DNA of 64,000 nucleotides from Pseudomonadota bacterium (GCA_022843465.1 JALHNO010000003.1:184955-248954), one strand, 5' to 3'. Shown: positions 28,214 through 38,228, counted from the first letter of the stretch. Numbers and translations: made by a program. Notes: generated by a model from the letters alone, not told the origin.

Positions 28214-29413
28214 ATGGACCAGGGCGTTGGCTGGAACAGCAGCCCGCTGAGCGCACCGAGCCTGCGGCGCTTTGCCCAGGAGATCGACGATACCCGCCGT
28301 CGCGTAGTGATCGGCGGCACGTTCTACGTGCTCGGCTGGCTGCTGGTGGCAATCTTTACACCCGTGCATGTGCACTACCCATTGGCAACCTGGCTGGTGA
28401 GCGGCTACTTCGTCGGTCTGGCGATCGCCCGTGTGCTGCTGCGGCCACCACCTGAAGTCGAGACCGCCCGCCGCCTGGCCTGGCTCAATCTGCAATGGGT
28501 GATCATCCAGGCCTCGGCGGGGGCCTGGGGGGCGGTGCTGCTCTGGACCCTGCTCGACCCGGTGTTGCTGCCCGCGCGCATGGCCCTGCTGGTCGGTACG
28601 GCTGGATTCGCAACCGCAATTGCGCACACCTATTGCATGCGGTTCTGGGCGTCCCTGGTCGCGATCTCGGTGATGTATGTCCCGGGTACGATGTTGATGT
28701 GGATGCCCGGGCATGATCGCGCGGTGGCGTTCACGCTGACCGTATATCTCGGCTACGTGCTGTCCTCCCTGGTGCGCAGTCATCGCGAGTACCAGAATCG
28801 TCTCGACGGCGACGAGGCGCTGCGCCAGCAGCGCGACCAGTTCGAGCATCTCAGTCGCACCGACTGGCTGACCGGCTTGGCCAATCGACGCCATTTCGTG
28901 CACGCACTCGAAGCTGCCATCGCGCAAGCGGGAGCGAACGTCAGGCCGCTTGCGCTGCTGGTGCTGGATGTCGATCACTTCAAGACCATCAATGATCGCC
29001 ATGGGCATACAGTAGGCGATCGTTGCCTGGCCGGTTTCGCCGATCAGATGCGGCACGTTTTTGCGGGCAGGGAAGAGCTCTGTGCGCGCCTGGGTGGTGA
29101 AGAGTTCGCGGTATTGATGCCGGGGTTTGACGAAACTGCGGCTGGTGCTCGTGCCGATGCTTTCCGGATTGGCCTGGCGGCAGCGACCATGGTGCCGGAA
29201 CTGCCCGAGCTGCGTCTGCGCGTAAGTATCGGAGTCGGTGGCTTCGATCCGGCGCGCCATCAGAGTGCCGATCATTTCTTCGGCGATGTCGATCGCGCAC
29301 TCTACATGGCCAAGGCCCAGGGCCGCGATCGCGTGTGCGCAGCGGCCGCCGAGGCGACCGACGCCCTTGCTTCGGCTGGCATTGTTGGCCCGACCAGGCC
29401 GGGCATCTGCTGA
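28214..29413 (+). CDS. Membrane-bound diguanylate cyclase (GGDEF)
   Basis: The 399-residue protein has about six membrane helices in residues 30-195, a short coiled coil (ALRQQRDQFEHL), and a GGDEF domain at about 230-380. The active-site motif is GGEEF at residues 294-298, which supports catalysis of cyclic-di-GMP from two GTP. The product-inhibition site, usually RxxD just upstream, reads GREE, so feedback inhibition may be missing. The membrane part is an unassigned sensor. AAGGA precedes the ATG. It is inserted between metF and ahcY on the opposite strand. Confidence 0.88.
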   Translation: MDQGVGWNSSPLSAPSLRRFAQEIDDTRRRVVIGGTFYVLGWLLVAIFTPVHVHYPLATWLVSGYFVGLAIARVLLRPPPEVETARRLAWLNLQWVIIQASAGAWGAVLLWTLLDPVLLPARMALLVGTAGFATAIAHTYCMRFWASLVAISVMYVPGTMLMWMPGHDRAVAFTLTVYLGYVLSSLVRSHREYQNRLDGDEALRQQRDQFEHLSRTDWLTGLANRRHFVHALEAAIAQAGANVRPLALLVLDVDHFKTINDRHGHTVGDRCLAGFADQMRHVFAGREELCARLGGEEFAVLMPGFDETAAGARADAFRIGLAAATMVPELPELRLRVSIGVGGFDPARHQSADHFFGDVDRALYMAKAQGRDRVCAAAAEATDALASAGIVGPTRPGIC

Positions 29414-29420
29414 TCCGCGC

Positions 29421-29450
29421 CAAACAAACAGGGCGCACAAGGCGCCCTGT
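29421..29450 (-). terminator. Intrinsic terminator of ahcY
   Basis: Read on the - strand, ACAGGGCGC / GCGCCCTGT pairs around a CTTGT loop and continues as TTGTTTGG. It lies 42 bases after the ahcY stop and just after the convergent diguanylate cyclase gene. Confidence 0.65.
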
Positions 29451-29491
29451 CTGCAGTTCGGTTTCGAGGCGCATTGCGCGCGCTCAAGCGC

Positions 29492-30943
29492 CTAGTAGCG
29501 GTAATGCTCCGGCTTGTACGGGCCATCTGCGTCGACACCCAGATAGGCTGCCTGATCCGCGGTCAGCCGGGTCAGCTTGACGCCGATTTTTTCCAGATGC
29601 AGACGCGCGACTTCCTCGTCGAGCTTTTTCGGCAGGCGATAGACGGTCTTCTCGTAGACATCCTTGTTCTGCCAGAGATCGATCTGCGCGAGCGTCTGGT
29701 TGGAGAACGAGTTGGACATGACGAAGCTCGGATGTCCGGTCGCGCAGCCGAGATTGACCAGGCGGCCTTCCGCCAGCAGGAACATGTCGTGGCCGGGCTT
29801 GCCATTGGCACCAGGCAGGCGGTACTTGTCGACCTGCGGCTTGATGTTGATCCTTTGCACCCCTGCCAGTGAGTTGAGCTTGTCGACCTGGATCTCGTTG
29901 TCGAAGTGACCGATGTTGCAGACGATCGCCTGATCCTTCATGCCCATCATGTGTTCGACGGTGATCACGTCCTTGTTGCCGGTCGTGGTGACGTAGATGT
30001 CGGCGGTGCCGAGGGTGGCCTCGACGGTGTCGACCTGGAAACCTTCCATCGCCGCCTGCAGGGCATTGATCGGATCGATCTCGGTGACCACAACGCGGCA
30101 ACCGTAGGCGCGCAGTGAGTGCGCCGAGCCCTTGCCCACATCGCCATAGCCGCAGACGACAGCAACCTTGCCGGCCAGCATCACATCCATGGCACGCTTG
30201 AGTCCGTCGGCCAGCGACTCGCGGCAGCCGTACAGATTGTCGAACTTGCTCTTGGTAACCGAGTCGTTGACATTGATCGCGGGCACCAGCAGCTTGCCGG
30301 CTTCCATCATCTGGTAGAGACGATGCACGCCGGTCGTGGTCTCCTCGGAGACGCCGCGCCATGCCTTGACCACACCGGTCCAGAAGCCGGGGCGCTCCTT
30401 GGCGACGCGCTTGAGCAGGTTCTTGATGATCTGTTCTTCGTGCGATTCCGAAGCGCTGTTGACCCAGTCGCTGCCGTTCTCGAGTTCGAAGCCCTTGTGG
30501 ATCAGCAGGGTGACGTCGCCGCCATCATCGACCACGAGCTCCGGGCCCTGATTGCCGGGAAAGGTCACCGCGTCCAGGGTGCAGTCCCAGTACTCTTCCA
30601 GCGTCTCGCCCTTCCAGGCAAATACCGGCGTACCGGCCACTGCGATCGCGGCGGCGGCATGGTCCTGCGTAGAGAAGATGTTGCACGATGCCCAGCGCAC
30701 ATCGGCGCCGAGATCCTTCAGCGTCTCGATCAGCACTGCGGTCTGGATCGTCATGTGCAGCGAGCCGGTGACACGGACGCCTTTCAGCGGCTGCTCAGCG
30801 GCATGCTTGCGCCGGATCGACATCAGACCAGGCATCTCGTGCTCGGCGATTTCGATTTCCTTGCGGCCCCAGTCGGCCAGTGAAATATCGGCGACCTTGT
30901 GCTCTGTCTTCGTCGTGGCGACGTTCTTCGGTACTGCGCTCAT
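29492..30943 (-). CDS. ahcY: Adenosylhomocysteinase (SAH hydrolase)
   Basis: The 483-residue enzyme splits S-adenosylhomocysteine into adenosine and homocysteine, relieving product inhibition of methyltransferases. Family blocks include [31 protein letters not shown], the NAD-site [10 protein letters not shown] and the C-terminal KPEHYRY. The start at 30943 is preceded by GGAG nine bases upstream; an in-frame ATG 15 bases earlier is possible. The gene is headed by an SAH riboswitch, so its substrate should raise its expression. Confidence 0.97.
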   Translation of the reverse strand: MSAVPKNVATTKTEHKVADISLADWGRKEIEIAEHEMPGLMSIRRKHAAEQPLKGVRVTGSLHMTIQTAVLIETLKDLGADVRWASCNIFSTQDHAAAAIAVAGTPVFAWKGETLEEYWDCTLDAVTFPGNQGPELVVDDGGDVTLLIHKGFELENGSDWVNSASESHEEQIIKNLLKRVAKERPGFWTGVVKAWRGVSEETTTGVHRLYQMMEAGKLLVPAINVNDSVTKSKFDNLYGCRESLADGLKRAMDVMLAGKVAVVCGYGDVGKGSAHSLRAYGCRVVVTEIDPINALQAAMEGFQVDTVEATLGTADIYVTTTGNKDVITVEHMMGMKDQAIVCNIGHFDNEIQVDKLNSLAGVQRINIKPQVDKYRLPGANGKPGHDMFLLAEGRLVNLGCATGHPSFVMSNSFSNQTLAQIDLWQNKDVYEKTVYRLPKKLDEEVARLHLEKIGVKLTRLTADQAAYLGVDADGPYKPEHYRY

Positions 30944-30964
30944 TGGTTGATACTCCATGGGATT

Positions 30965-31056
30965 GAGCGGGCGCCGTTGGACAGACACCTGCCGAGCCTG
31001 GCTTCGCCTGCGCGGGGTGGATGCACCGGTGCGGGAAGTCGCAGCGCCCCTCGGCG
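30965..31056 (-). ncRNA. S-adenosylhomocysteine (SAH) riboswitch
   Basis: Read on the - strand, CCGAGGGGCGCTGCGAC (31054-31038) is followed by a hairpin, then CCAGGCTCGG, then AACGGCGCCCGCTC (30978-30965). These are the three conserved blocks of the SAH riboswitch: GGGCGC pairs with GCGCCC, and GCTCGG with CCGAGG. It ends 21 bases before the ahcY start, so control may be by access to the ribosome site. A -10-like TACAAT (31073-31068, - strand) sits about a dozen bases upstream and places the transcript start at the riboswitch edge. Confidence 0.9.
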
Positions 31057-31295
31057 GGCGGACCGACATTGTAACTGCCTAATGTGGATATCGCATGAAT
31101 CGAGTCTGCCCGCCGCCGCCGCTGCCACGGACCTGCCACGCGCCCAGGCGCTGTGCCGGAGACAGTTTCGCTGCCGCATGCCAATGATTGCGGCATAATG
31201 GCGGGGGCAAATCCATGCCGCATCTCAGTGATGCGTGAGAAATGAACGGGCGTGGCTGGCCGGGAGCGCACGTTTCGGCTAATCCGCTGAAGCGC

Positions 31296-31323
31296 TTTAT
31301 TTTTTCGCGTCGGTAGCTATAAT
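31296..31323 (+). promoter_or_regulatory. Candidate promoter of the rpsP operon
   Basis: A perfect -10 box TATAAT at 31318-31323 has a weak -35 region (TTTATT at 31296-31301, 16-base spacer). The leader to rpsP is about 45 bases. Confidence 0.6.
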
Positions 31324-31375
31324 GCGCGGCTCCCTGATCGCCGATTGTTCGGCAACACACGATACGAGAACCTCC

Positions 31376-31627
31376 ATGGTCAAGATTCGCCTTTCCCGCG
31401 GCGGTGCGCCGAAGCGCCCGTTCTACCACCTCCTGGTCACCGACAGCCGCAGCCCGCGTGATGGCCGCAGCATCGAGCGCGTGGGCTTCTTCAATCCGGT
31501 CGCAACCGGCAAGGAAGTCCGTCTGCAGCTCGACGCCGAGCGCATCAAGTCCTGGATGGACAAGGGTGCCCAGCCGACCGACAAGGTGCGCGCCCTGATC
31601 AAGGAAGCAGCCAAGGCTGCAGCCTGA
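31376..31627 (+). CDS. rpsP: 30S ribosomal protein S16
   Basis: The 83-residue protein begins [17 protein letters not shown], the S16 signature, and contains [16 protein letters not shown]. It is needed for assembly of the 30S 5' domain. It is first in the order rpsP-rimM-trmD-rplS, which is conserved in most bacteria. The ATG at 31376 was taken because homologues start exactly here. Confidence 0.97.
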   Translation: MVKIRLSRGGAPKRPFYHLLVTDSRSPRDGRSIERVGFFNPVATGKEVRLQLDAERIKSWMDKGAQPTDKVRALIKEAAKAAA

Positions 31628-31637
31628 AACTGATTCG

Positions 31638-32138
31638 ATGAGCAACCGGTGGTTGACACTGGGGCGAATCGTCGGTGTTTTTGGCGTCAAGGGCTGGGTG
31701 AAAGTCGAGTCATTCACCGAGCCCCGGGATAATCTGTTCAAGTATGGACATTGGCGCCTGGGTCAGCCCGCGGCGGCCGAAGTTCGGCTTGAGCAGGGCA
31801 AGATGCAGGGCCAGGGCATGGTCGCCAAGCTGGTCGATATCGATGACCGTGATCAGGCCGCAGGTCTGGTGGGTAGCGAAATCGAAGTGCAGCGCAGTGA
31901 ACTGCCCGAGGCTCCGCCTGGTGAGTACTACTGGGTCGATCTCGAAGGATTGGAAGCCTTCAGTACGGACGGGACCCGGCTCGGTGTGGTTTCGCACCTG
32001 TTCTCCACTGGCGCCAACGACGTCGTGGTGATCGAAGGTGAACGCCAGCACATGGTTCCGTACGTCAAGGACCGCTTCGTCAAGGAAGTCGATCTGGTGG
32101 CACGAAGAATGGTTCTGGATTGGGACGCGACATTCTGA
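31638..32138 (+). CDS. rimM: Ribosome maturation factor RimM
   Basis: The 166-residue protein has the N-terminal RimM beta-barrel ([17 protein letters not shown]) and the C-terminal PRC-barrel ([38 protein letters not shown]). It aids late 30S assembly and binds S19. It starts 10 bases after rpsP. Confidence 0.95.
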   Translation: MSNRWLTLGRIVGVFGVKGWVKVESFTEPRDNLFKYGHWRLGQPAAAEVRLEQGKMQGQGMVAKLVDIDDRDQAAGLVGSEIEVQRSELPEAPPGEYYWVDLEGLEAFSTDGTRLGVVSHLFSTGANDVVVIEGERQHMVPYVKDRFVKEVDLVARRMVLDWDATF

Positions 32139-32145
32139 GCAGCGC

Positions 32146-32892
32146 ATGCGCATCGATGTCGTGACCCTGTTTCCGGAATTTGTACAGCAGGCAGCCCAGG
32201 TGGGTGTGGTCGGGCGTGCCCAGAGCCGTGGTCTGCTCTCGGTGGTCACGTGGAATCCTCGGGATTTCGCCAGTGATCGCCACAAGACGGTCGATGATCG
32301 ACCGTTTGGCGGTGGCCCCGGGATGGTGATGTTGGTGGAACCGCTGCGCAGTACGATTCGCGCGGCACGGGATGCAGAAGGATCCGCGCCGGTGATCTAC
32401 CTGAGCCCCCAGGGCGAAAGGCTGACCCAGCGCAAAGTCGAGTCCTTGTCGAAGTTGCCGCGCTTCGTTTTGCTGTGCGGACGTTACGAAGGAGTCGATG
32501 AGCGGCTGATCGAAGAGTGCGTCGATGAGGAGCTGTCGATCGGTGATTATGTTCTGTCTGGCGGCGAGTTGGCTGCCAGCGTGGTGATCGATGCGGTCGG
32601 ACGTCTGCAGGATGGGGCGCTCGGCGATGCCGATTCGGCGAAGCAGGATTCGTTCGCCGAGGGTCTGCTGGATTGTCCGCACTACGCGCGTCCGCTGCGC
32701 GAAGGTGATCGTGAGGTACCGGAGGTGCTGCTATCGGGCAACCACGCGCTGATCAGGCGCTGGCGACTGAAGCAGGCTCTGGGCAGGACCTGGTTGCGCA
32801 GACCCGATCTGCTGGCCAGAATGGATTTGGACAAGGCAGCCAGGAAGCTGCTGGAAGAGTTTCGGCAGGAATACCTCGCCGATCCCGACTGA
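32146..32892 (+). CDS. trmD: tRNA (guanine-N1)-methyltransferase
   Basis: The 248-residue SPOUT-family enzyme makes m1G37 in tRNAs that read CNN codons and prevents frameshifting. It begins [12 protein letters not shown] and contains the knot motifs [23 protein letters not shown] and [13 protein letters not shown]. The ATG at 32146 lies eight bases after the rimM stop. Confidence 0.97.
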   Translation: MRIDVVTLFPEFVQQAAQVGVVGRAQSRGLLSVVTWNPRDFASDRHKTVDDRPFGGGPGMVMLVEPLRSTIRAARDAEGSAPVIYLSPQGERLTQRKVESLSKLPRFVLLCGRYEGVDERLIEECVDEELSIGDYVLSGGELAASVVIDAVGRLQDGALGDADSAKQDSFAEGLLDCPHYARPLREGDREVPEVLLSGNHALIRRWRLKQALGRTWLRRPDLLARMDLDKAARKLLEEFRQEYLADPD

Positions 32893-32941
32893 ACACGGCA
32901 ATGGATGCCGGGTGGTCGATCAAGAACCTGGATGAGTAGCT

Positions 32942-33298
<357 letters not shown>

Positions 33299-33337
33299 GG
33301 CACAGGTTGCGCCCAGGCGCAGCTCCTCGATCGTCAC

Positions 33338-33375
33338 CCAACGGCCGCCGCGTGCGGCCGTTGGCGTTTGCGTTT
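33338..33375 (+). terminator. Intrinsic terminator of the rpsP operon
   Basis: CCAACGGCCGC / GCGGCCGTTGG forms an 11-base-pair stem with a CGCGT loop, followed by the T-rich CGTTTGCGTTTCG, 40 bases after rplS. Confidence 0.75.
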
Positions 33376-33460
33376 CGCCGCCTGCCCGATGCTGCGCCCT
33401 GAGCAGGCTCCGAGCGAGTGCGGCGCGCTTGGTAATGCCCCAATCTGAAGTGCTCGCAAA

Positions 33461-33608
33461 CCTTTCCCGCGCGCGGGAGAAGGCGCCGCAGGCAGATGCG
33501 GGAAACCGGGCACAGCACCAGGGTCCTTGCCGTACAGCCTGTCGCGAACCCCAGGCGCTGTGGCGGGCTGCCCACATCTTGGTCCTCTCCCGCAGCCGGG
33601 TGAGGAGA
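33461..33608. repeat. Pair of REP-like palindromes between rplS and htpG
   Basis: Two hairpin-forming sequences lie here: 33461-33483 (CCTTTCCCGCGCGCGGGAGAAGG) in shortened description a near-perfect 23-base dyad, and 33583-33608, where CCTCTCCCG pairs with CGGGTGAGG around CAGC. Both share the CTCCCG..CGGGAG core. The gene-free stretch 33299-33698 holds only these, the rplS terminator and the htpG promoter. Confidence 0.45.
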
Positions 33609-33635
33609 TGCCTTGAATTGAGACGCTACCGCGCG

Positions 33636-33664
33636 CTTGAATCGGCGCCGCGCCGCCACCATTT
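33636..33664 (+). promoter_or_regulatory. Candidate sigma-32 heat-shock promoter of htpG
   Basis: CTTGAA at 33636-33641, a 15-base spacer and CACCATTT at 33657-33664 match the sigma-32 consensus except for one base of the -10. The htpG start codon is 35 bases downstream. Confidence 0.65.
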
Positions 33665-33698
33665 GCGATACACCTGAAGTCCTTTCGGAGATTTGTCG

Positions 33699-35579
33699 AT
33701 GTCCGCTGTCGTCCCAGAAACCCGTCGGTTCGAAGCCGAAGTCGAGCAGGTTCTCAAGCTCGTCACCCACTCGCTGTATTCGCACAAGGAAATCTTCCTG
33801 CGCGAGTTGATTTCCAATGCCTCCGATGCCTGCGACAAATTGCGCTTTGAGGCGATTGCCAACCCCGCCCTCAGCGAGGGCGACAACGAACTGCGCATTG
33901 AGATCGAAGTCGACAAGGAGGCGCGCACGCTGACCCTGCGCGACAATGGCATCGGAATGACGCGTGACGAAGTGATCGAGAACATCGGCACGGTTGCGCG
34001 CTCCGGCACCCGCCGTTTTCTCGAGTCGCTGTCCGGCGATGCCCGCAAGGATACGGCCCTGATCGGCCAGTTCGGCGTGGGTTTCTACTCAGCGTTCGTG
34101 GTGGCCGACAAGGTCACTCTGCTGAGTCGGCGTGCCGGTACCGAGGCATCGGAAGGCGTGCATTGGGAATCAACCGGCACCGGTGAATACACCATCGAGA
34201 CAGCCGAAGCCGCGCGCGGCACCACGGTGATCCTGCATCTGAAGCCGGAAGAGGACGAGTTTCTCGAGCCCTGGCGTGTGCGCACCCTGGTAGGCAAGTA
34301 TTCGGACCACATCGCGTTTCCGATCCGGATGCTCAAGCAGCGCCACGGCGAGCAGGAAGCCGCGGCCGAGCCGGAGATGGAGACGATCAACCATGCTTCC
34401 GCGCTGTGGACACGGCCCAAGTCCGAGTTGAAGGACGAGGATTATCAGGGCTTCTACAAGCACGCCGCGCACGCCTATGATGAGCCGCTGGCCTGGACGC
34501 ATAATCGCGTCGAAGGCAATCAGAGCTACACCAGTCTGCTGTTCCTGCCGACCCAGGCGCCGTTTGACATGGCCTTCAGTGGTCGCGATGAGCGCAAGGG
34601 ACTGAAGCTCTACATTCGACGTGTCTTCATCATGGATGCCAGTGAACAGTTGCTGCCGTCTTACCTGCGCTTTGTCCGCGGCGTGGTCGATTCCGATGAT
34701 CTGCCGCTCAATGTGTCGCGCGAAATCCTGCAGGAGAACCGTCTGGTGCAGCAGATCCGTTCGGGTCTGACCAAGCGCACGCTGGATCTGCTCGACAGTC
34801 TTGCCGCCGACCAGAAGGAAAAATACGCGACCTTCTTCTCGGCGTTCGGCAGCGTATTGAAGGAAGGCATCGCCGAGGACTTCAGCAACAAGGAACGCAT
34901 CGCCAAATTGCTGCGCTTTGCCTCGACCAAGAGCGAGGGTGCGGCGGCGACCGTGTCGCTGGATGATTACATCGCACGCATGGCCGAGGGTCAGGAGACG
35001 ATCTGGTACGTTACCGCGGATTCTTACGCCGCTGCGGCAAACAGCCCGCAACTCGAGGCACTGAAGTCGCGCGGCATCGAAGTGCTGCTGATGTTCGAGC
35101 GCATCGATGAGTGGGTCTCCGGCCATCTGAGCGAATACGCCGGCAAGAAGTTCCGCAATGTCGCCAAGGGCGACATCAAGCTCAGCGACGACGAGCAGAA
35201 GCAGCGCGACGAAGCCGAAAAGGAAGCAGCGCCGATCATCAGTCGTTTGAAAGAGCTGCTTGGCGACAAGGTGCGTGACGTCAAGGTCAGCGCACGCTTG
35301 ACCGAGTCGGCTGCCTGTCTGGTGCTGGATGAATACGAAATGGCCTTGCACATGCAGCGGCTGATGCGGGCTGCCGGGCAGGACGTGCCAGCCCAGGCGC
35401 CGGTGCTTGAAATCAATCCGCAGCACGCCCTGGTCAAGCGACTGGGCGACGAGGCGGCCGATTCGACCCGGGCCGCCGATCTGGCCCTGATCATCCTCGA
35501 TCAGGCGCGCCTGGCCGAGGGCGGTCAACTCGACGACCCGGCGGCGTTTCTGCGTCGGATGAATGCCCTGGTAGGCTGA
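33699..35579 (+). CDS. htpG: HtpG, bacterial Hsp90 chaperone
   Basis: The 626-residue protein has the N-terminal GHKL ATPase domain (LISNASDACDKLRF, LRDNGIGM, GQFGVGFYSAF), the middle domain (YIRRVFIMD, VDSDDLPLNVSREILQ) and a C-terminal dimerisation domain (LVLDEYEMALHMQRLM). It remodels client proteins with DnaK. The ATG at 33699 follows CGGAG and fits the sigma-32-like promoter. hslR follows 10 bases later, so the two heat-shock genes are likely co-transcribed. Confidence 0.97.
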   Translation: MSAVVPETRRFEAEVEQVLKLVTHSLYSHKEIFLRELISNASDACDKLRFEAIANPALSEGDNELRIEIEVDKEARTLTLRDNGIGMTRDEVIENIGTVARSGTRRFLESLSGDARKDTALIGQFGVGFYSAFVVADKVTLLSRRAGTEASEGVHWESTGTGEYTIETAEAARGTTVILHLKPEEDEFLEPWRVRTLVGKYSDHIAFPIRMLKQRHGEQEAAAEPEMETINHASALWTRPKSELKDEDYQGFYKHAAHAYDEPLAWTHNRVEGNQSYTSLLFLPTQAPFDMAFSGRDERKGLKLYIRRVFIMDASEQLLPSYLRFVRGVVDSDDLPLNVSREILQENRLVQQIRSGLTKRTLDLLDSLAADQKEKYATFFSAFGSVLKEGIAEDFSNKERIAKLLRFASTKSEGAAATVSLDDYIARMAEGQETIWYVTADSYAAAANSPQLEALKSRGIEVLLMFERIDEWVSGHLSEYAGKKFRNVAKGDIKLSDDEQKQRDEAEKEAAPIISRLKELLGDKVRDVKVSARLTESAACLVLDEYEMALHMQRLMRAAGQDVPAQAPVLEINPQHALVKRLGDEAADSTRAADLALIILDQARLAEGGQLDDPAAFLRRMNALVG

Positions 35580-35589
35580 ACCCGCGTCG

Positions 35590-36003
35590 GTGCCAAGCCG
35601 AGTCGACAAGGCAGTTGCGCCCACAGTCCGGCTGGATATCTGGCTGTGGGCGGCACGCTTCTTCAAGACGCGCCAGCTGGCCAAGCTGGCGCTGGAGAGT
35701 GGCAAGATCGAGCTGGATCATGGCGCGGCCAAGCCTTCAAGGCTGGTCGCGCCAGGTGATCGCCTGATCGTTCGCCGTGAGCAGGAACGCTTTGAACTCG
35801 AAGTGCTGGCAGTCGCTGCACAGCGCGGCCCGGCCAGTGTCGCCCAGCAGCTGTATCGCGAGTCCGCAGCAAGCATCGCGGCACGCGCTGAAGCCCAGGA
35901 GCGACGCCGGCTCGAGCATCACGGCATGCAGGCACCGGCGGGCAAGCCCGACAAGCGCGCACGCCGGCTGATCCGGGCGTTGGGCGATATCGACGCACTT
36001 TAG
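35590..36003 (+). CDS. hslR: Hsp15-like S4-domain RNA-binding protein
   Basis: The 137-residue basic protein has an N-terminal S4 domain (VRLDIWLWAARFFKTRQLA, SGKIELDHGAAKPSRLVAPGD in sequence order) and a basic C-terminal tail. Hsp15 of E. coli binds stalled 50S subunits that still carry peptidyl-tRNA. The start is a GTG at 35590, the only in-frame start that keeps the domain whole. It follows htpG by 10 bases, which suits a heat-shock role. Confidence 0.88.
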   Translation: MPSRVDKAVAPTVRLDIWLWAARFFKTRQLAKLALESGKIELDHGAAKPSRLVAPGDRLIVRREQERFELEVLAVAAQRGPASVAQQLYRESAASIAARAEAQERRRLEHHGMQAPAGKPDKRARRLIRALGDIDAL

Positions 36004-36102
36004 ATTTGCGTGCGGTGACGCCGACGGTCGTGCCGTTGCAGTCGGCTTGCTGCGTGTCCCAGGCTCTGGCTACAGTCGCAAGTCCCAGCTGGAAAACGCT
36101 CC

Positions 36103-36867
36103 ATGGCTTCGAGTCCGGCAACCCATGATGTCCCACCGCGCTGGCTGCGCCACTGGAGTGGCACTCTGGTGCTGGGCCTGCTGATTCTGCTCGCCTGGCA
36201 GGTGCCCTGGCTGAATATCCTGGTCTACCCGTTCCGGCTGTTTGGAACCTTTGTGCACGAACTCAGCCATGGTCTGGCGGCGATACTCACCGGGGGCCGC
36301 TTCCATCGATTCGCGGTGGAGACGGATCTCTCTGGTGTTGCCTGGTCGGCCGGCGGCATCCGGGTGATTGTTTCCAGCGCCGGTTATCTGGGTAGTGCGA
36401 TGGCCGGCGGAATTCTGATCCTTCTCTACCAGCGCATGCTGTCTTCGCGTGTATTGCTGATTCTGCTGGGTGCGACGCTGGCCATCCTGTGCGTATTGTT
36501 CGTGCGCAATCTGTTCGGCATCGTCTCGGGTCTCGGCCTGGCTTCACTGTTGTTGCTGGCTGGGTTCCGGCTTCCTTCGTCGTGGCGCGACCTTCTGCTG
36601 ATGACCCTGGCGTTGCAGTTGATTCTGGACGGCTACAACAGCCTGTTCACGGTGCTGTCGCTATCCACCGACTCTGCAACCCATACCGATGCGCATACCA
36701 TGGCCCAGCTGACCCTGGTACCTGCGAGTATCTGGGTCCTGCTGTGGATGAGCCTGTCGACGCTGGTGCTGTACTACGTACTGCGCTGGTCCTATCCGGT
36801 TCCGCTGGCGGCGCCGCCAGCGACCGTAGCGATCGCCGATCGCTCCAAGTTTCCCCGCCTGCCGTGA
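36103..36867 (+). CDS. M50-family membrane metallopeptidase
   Basis: The 254-residue protein has about six membrane helices and the zinc motif HELSH at residues 52-56 (HExxH) inside the second helix region. A partner aspartate is likely in ILDGYNSLF near residue 186. This is the plan of the small M50B-like family rather than of RseP; no PDZ domain is seen. Substrates are unknown. The stop lies seven bases before the antiporter gene, so the two may form an operon. Confidence 0.8.
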   Translation: MASSPATHDVPPRWLRHWSGTLVLGLLILLAWQVPWLNILVYPFRLFGTFVHELSHGLAAILTGGRFHRFAVETDLSGVAWSAGGIRVIVSSAGYLGSAMAGGILILLYQRMLSSRVLLILLGATLAILCVLFVRNLFGIVSGLGLASLLLLAGFRLPSSWRDLLLMTLALQLILDGYNSLFTVLSLSTDSATHTDAHTMAQLTLVPASIWVLLWMSLSTLVLYYVLRWSYPVPLAAPPATVAIADRSKFPRLP

Positions 36868-36874
36868 GACCCTG

Positions 36875-37831
36875 ATGCTTCTGCAAACCTTGATTTTCGC
36901 AGCTGGGCTGGTGATTCTGACCGTGGGTGCCGACATCTTCATCCGCGGTGCCTCGGGCCTGGGTGAACGCCTGGGGATGTCTTCTTTCATGATCGGGCTG
37001 GTGATCGTCGGCTTCGGTACTTCGGCACCCGAACTCGCGGTCAATCTTTCCGCTGTCTATGGCGGTCACCCTGATATCGCGATGGGCAATGTGGTTGGCA
37101 GCAATATCGCCAATATCGGCCTGATCCTGGGAGCCTCGGCGCTGGTCGCGCCCCTGGTTGTCCATGTCCGCATGCTGCGTGTCGAGGTGCCGATCCTGAT
37201 CGCCGCCAGCATCCTGCTGTGGGTGATGGCGCTCGACGGCAGCCTCGGTCGCCTGGAAGGCCTGCTGCTCCTGCTCGGGCAAATCGGTGTCCTGTATGTG
37301 GTGTTCCGGGCCAGCAAGGCCGAAGTACCCGAGGTCCAGGCAGAGTTCGCCGAAGTGGCAAAGCCTGTGCACAGCTGGGTACGCACTGGCGTGTTCCTGC
37401 TGGTTGGGCTGGGCGGGCTCGTGCTGGGCGGGGTGCTCGCGGTCAATGCGGCCGTCGATATCGCGCGCAGCTTTGGCGTCAGTGAACTGGTGATCGGTCT
37501 GACCGTGGTCGCCATCGGTACCTCGCTGCCCGAACTGGCTTCGTCGGTGGTTGCGGGTCTGCGTGGCAAGGCCGACATTGCCGTCGGCAACGTGGTGGGA
37601 TCGAACCTCTTCAATATTCTGTTCATCCTCGGTGCCAGCGCCAGTCTGATGCCGCTGCCGGTCAATGGATCACTGACCGAGACCGAACTGCCGGTGATGA
37701 TCTTCTTCACTCTTGCCCTGCTGCCCCTGATGCGGAGAAACATGAAGGTGACGCGCGGTGAAGGCGCCTTTCTGCTATTGGCCTATCTTGTCCTGATTGC
37801 CTATCAGGTGCGCACTGCCAGCGCAGGCTGA
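36875..37831 (+). CDS. CaCA-family calcium/sodium antiporter (YrbG-like)
   Basis: The 318-residue protein has ten predicted membrane segments in two inverted halves. Each half carries an alpha repeat: GFGTSAPELAVN with GNVVGSNIANIG, and AIGTSLPELASS with GNVVGSNLFNIL. The paired glutamates in APEL and LPEL are the ion-binding residues of the family. It would exchange calcium for sodium or protons across the inner membrane. Confidence 0.92.
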   Translation: MLLQTLIFAAGLVILTVGADIFIRGASGLGERLGMSSFMIGLVIVGFGTSAPELAVNLSAVYGGHPDIAMGNVVGSNIANIGLILGASALVAPLVVHVRMLRVEVPILIAASILLWVMALDGSLGRLEGLLLLLGQIGVLYVVFRASKAEVPEVQAEFAEVAKPVHSWVRTGVFLLVGLGGLVLGGVLAVNAAVDIARSFGVSELVIGLTVVAIGTSLPELASSVVAGLRGKADIAVGNVVGSNLFNILFILGASASLMPLPVNGSLTETELPVMIFFTLALLPLMRRNMKVTRGEGAFLLLAYLVLIAYQVRTASAG

Positions 37832-37875
37832 GCAGGGTGCCTTGAGTTCATCCACTCTTTCCCCTGAGGTGCTGC

Positions 37876-38220
37876 ATGATCCAGCGATTCGATGTCGGTC
37901 ACCGCATGTCCGAGATGGCAGTACACAATGGCACGGTGTATCTCGCCGGTCAGATCGCTGACGATGCCAGCGCCGACATTTCCGGTCAGACCCGGCAGGT
38001 GCTGGCAGCGATCGATGCGCTGCTGGCGCGCGCCGGCAGCGACAAGTCGAAAATCCTCCGTGCCGAAATATTCCTTGCCGACCTCGCCGACTTTGCGGCC
38101 ATGAACTCGGTCTGGGAGGCCTGGGTAGTTGCCGGACAGACGCCGCCGCGTGCGACGGTGCAGGCTGCACTCGCACGACCCGACTGGAAAATAGAGATCG
38201 TGGTGACGGCCGCGCTCTGA
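37876..38220 (+). CDS. RidA/YjgF-family protein
   Basis: The 114-residue single-domain protein has the RidA fold. R92 in TPPRATVQ is the arginine needed for imine deaminase activity in RidA, and the C-terminal EIVVTAAL corresponds to the family's last strand. True RidA hydrolyses reactive enamines/imines made by PLP enzymes. The segment GHRMSEMAVHNGTVYLAGQ is more like the YoaB-type subgroup than archetypal RidA. It converges with the DUF808 gene with an eight-base gap. Confidence 0.85.
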   Translation: MIQRFDVGHRMSEMAVHNGTVYLAGQIADDASADISGQTRQVLAAIDALLARAGSDKSKILRAEIFLADLADFAAMNSVWEAWVVAGQTPPRATVQAALARPDWKIEIVVTAAL

Positions 38221-38228
38221 GTACTGAC

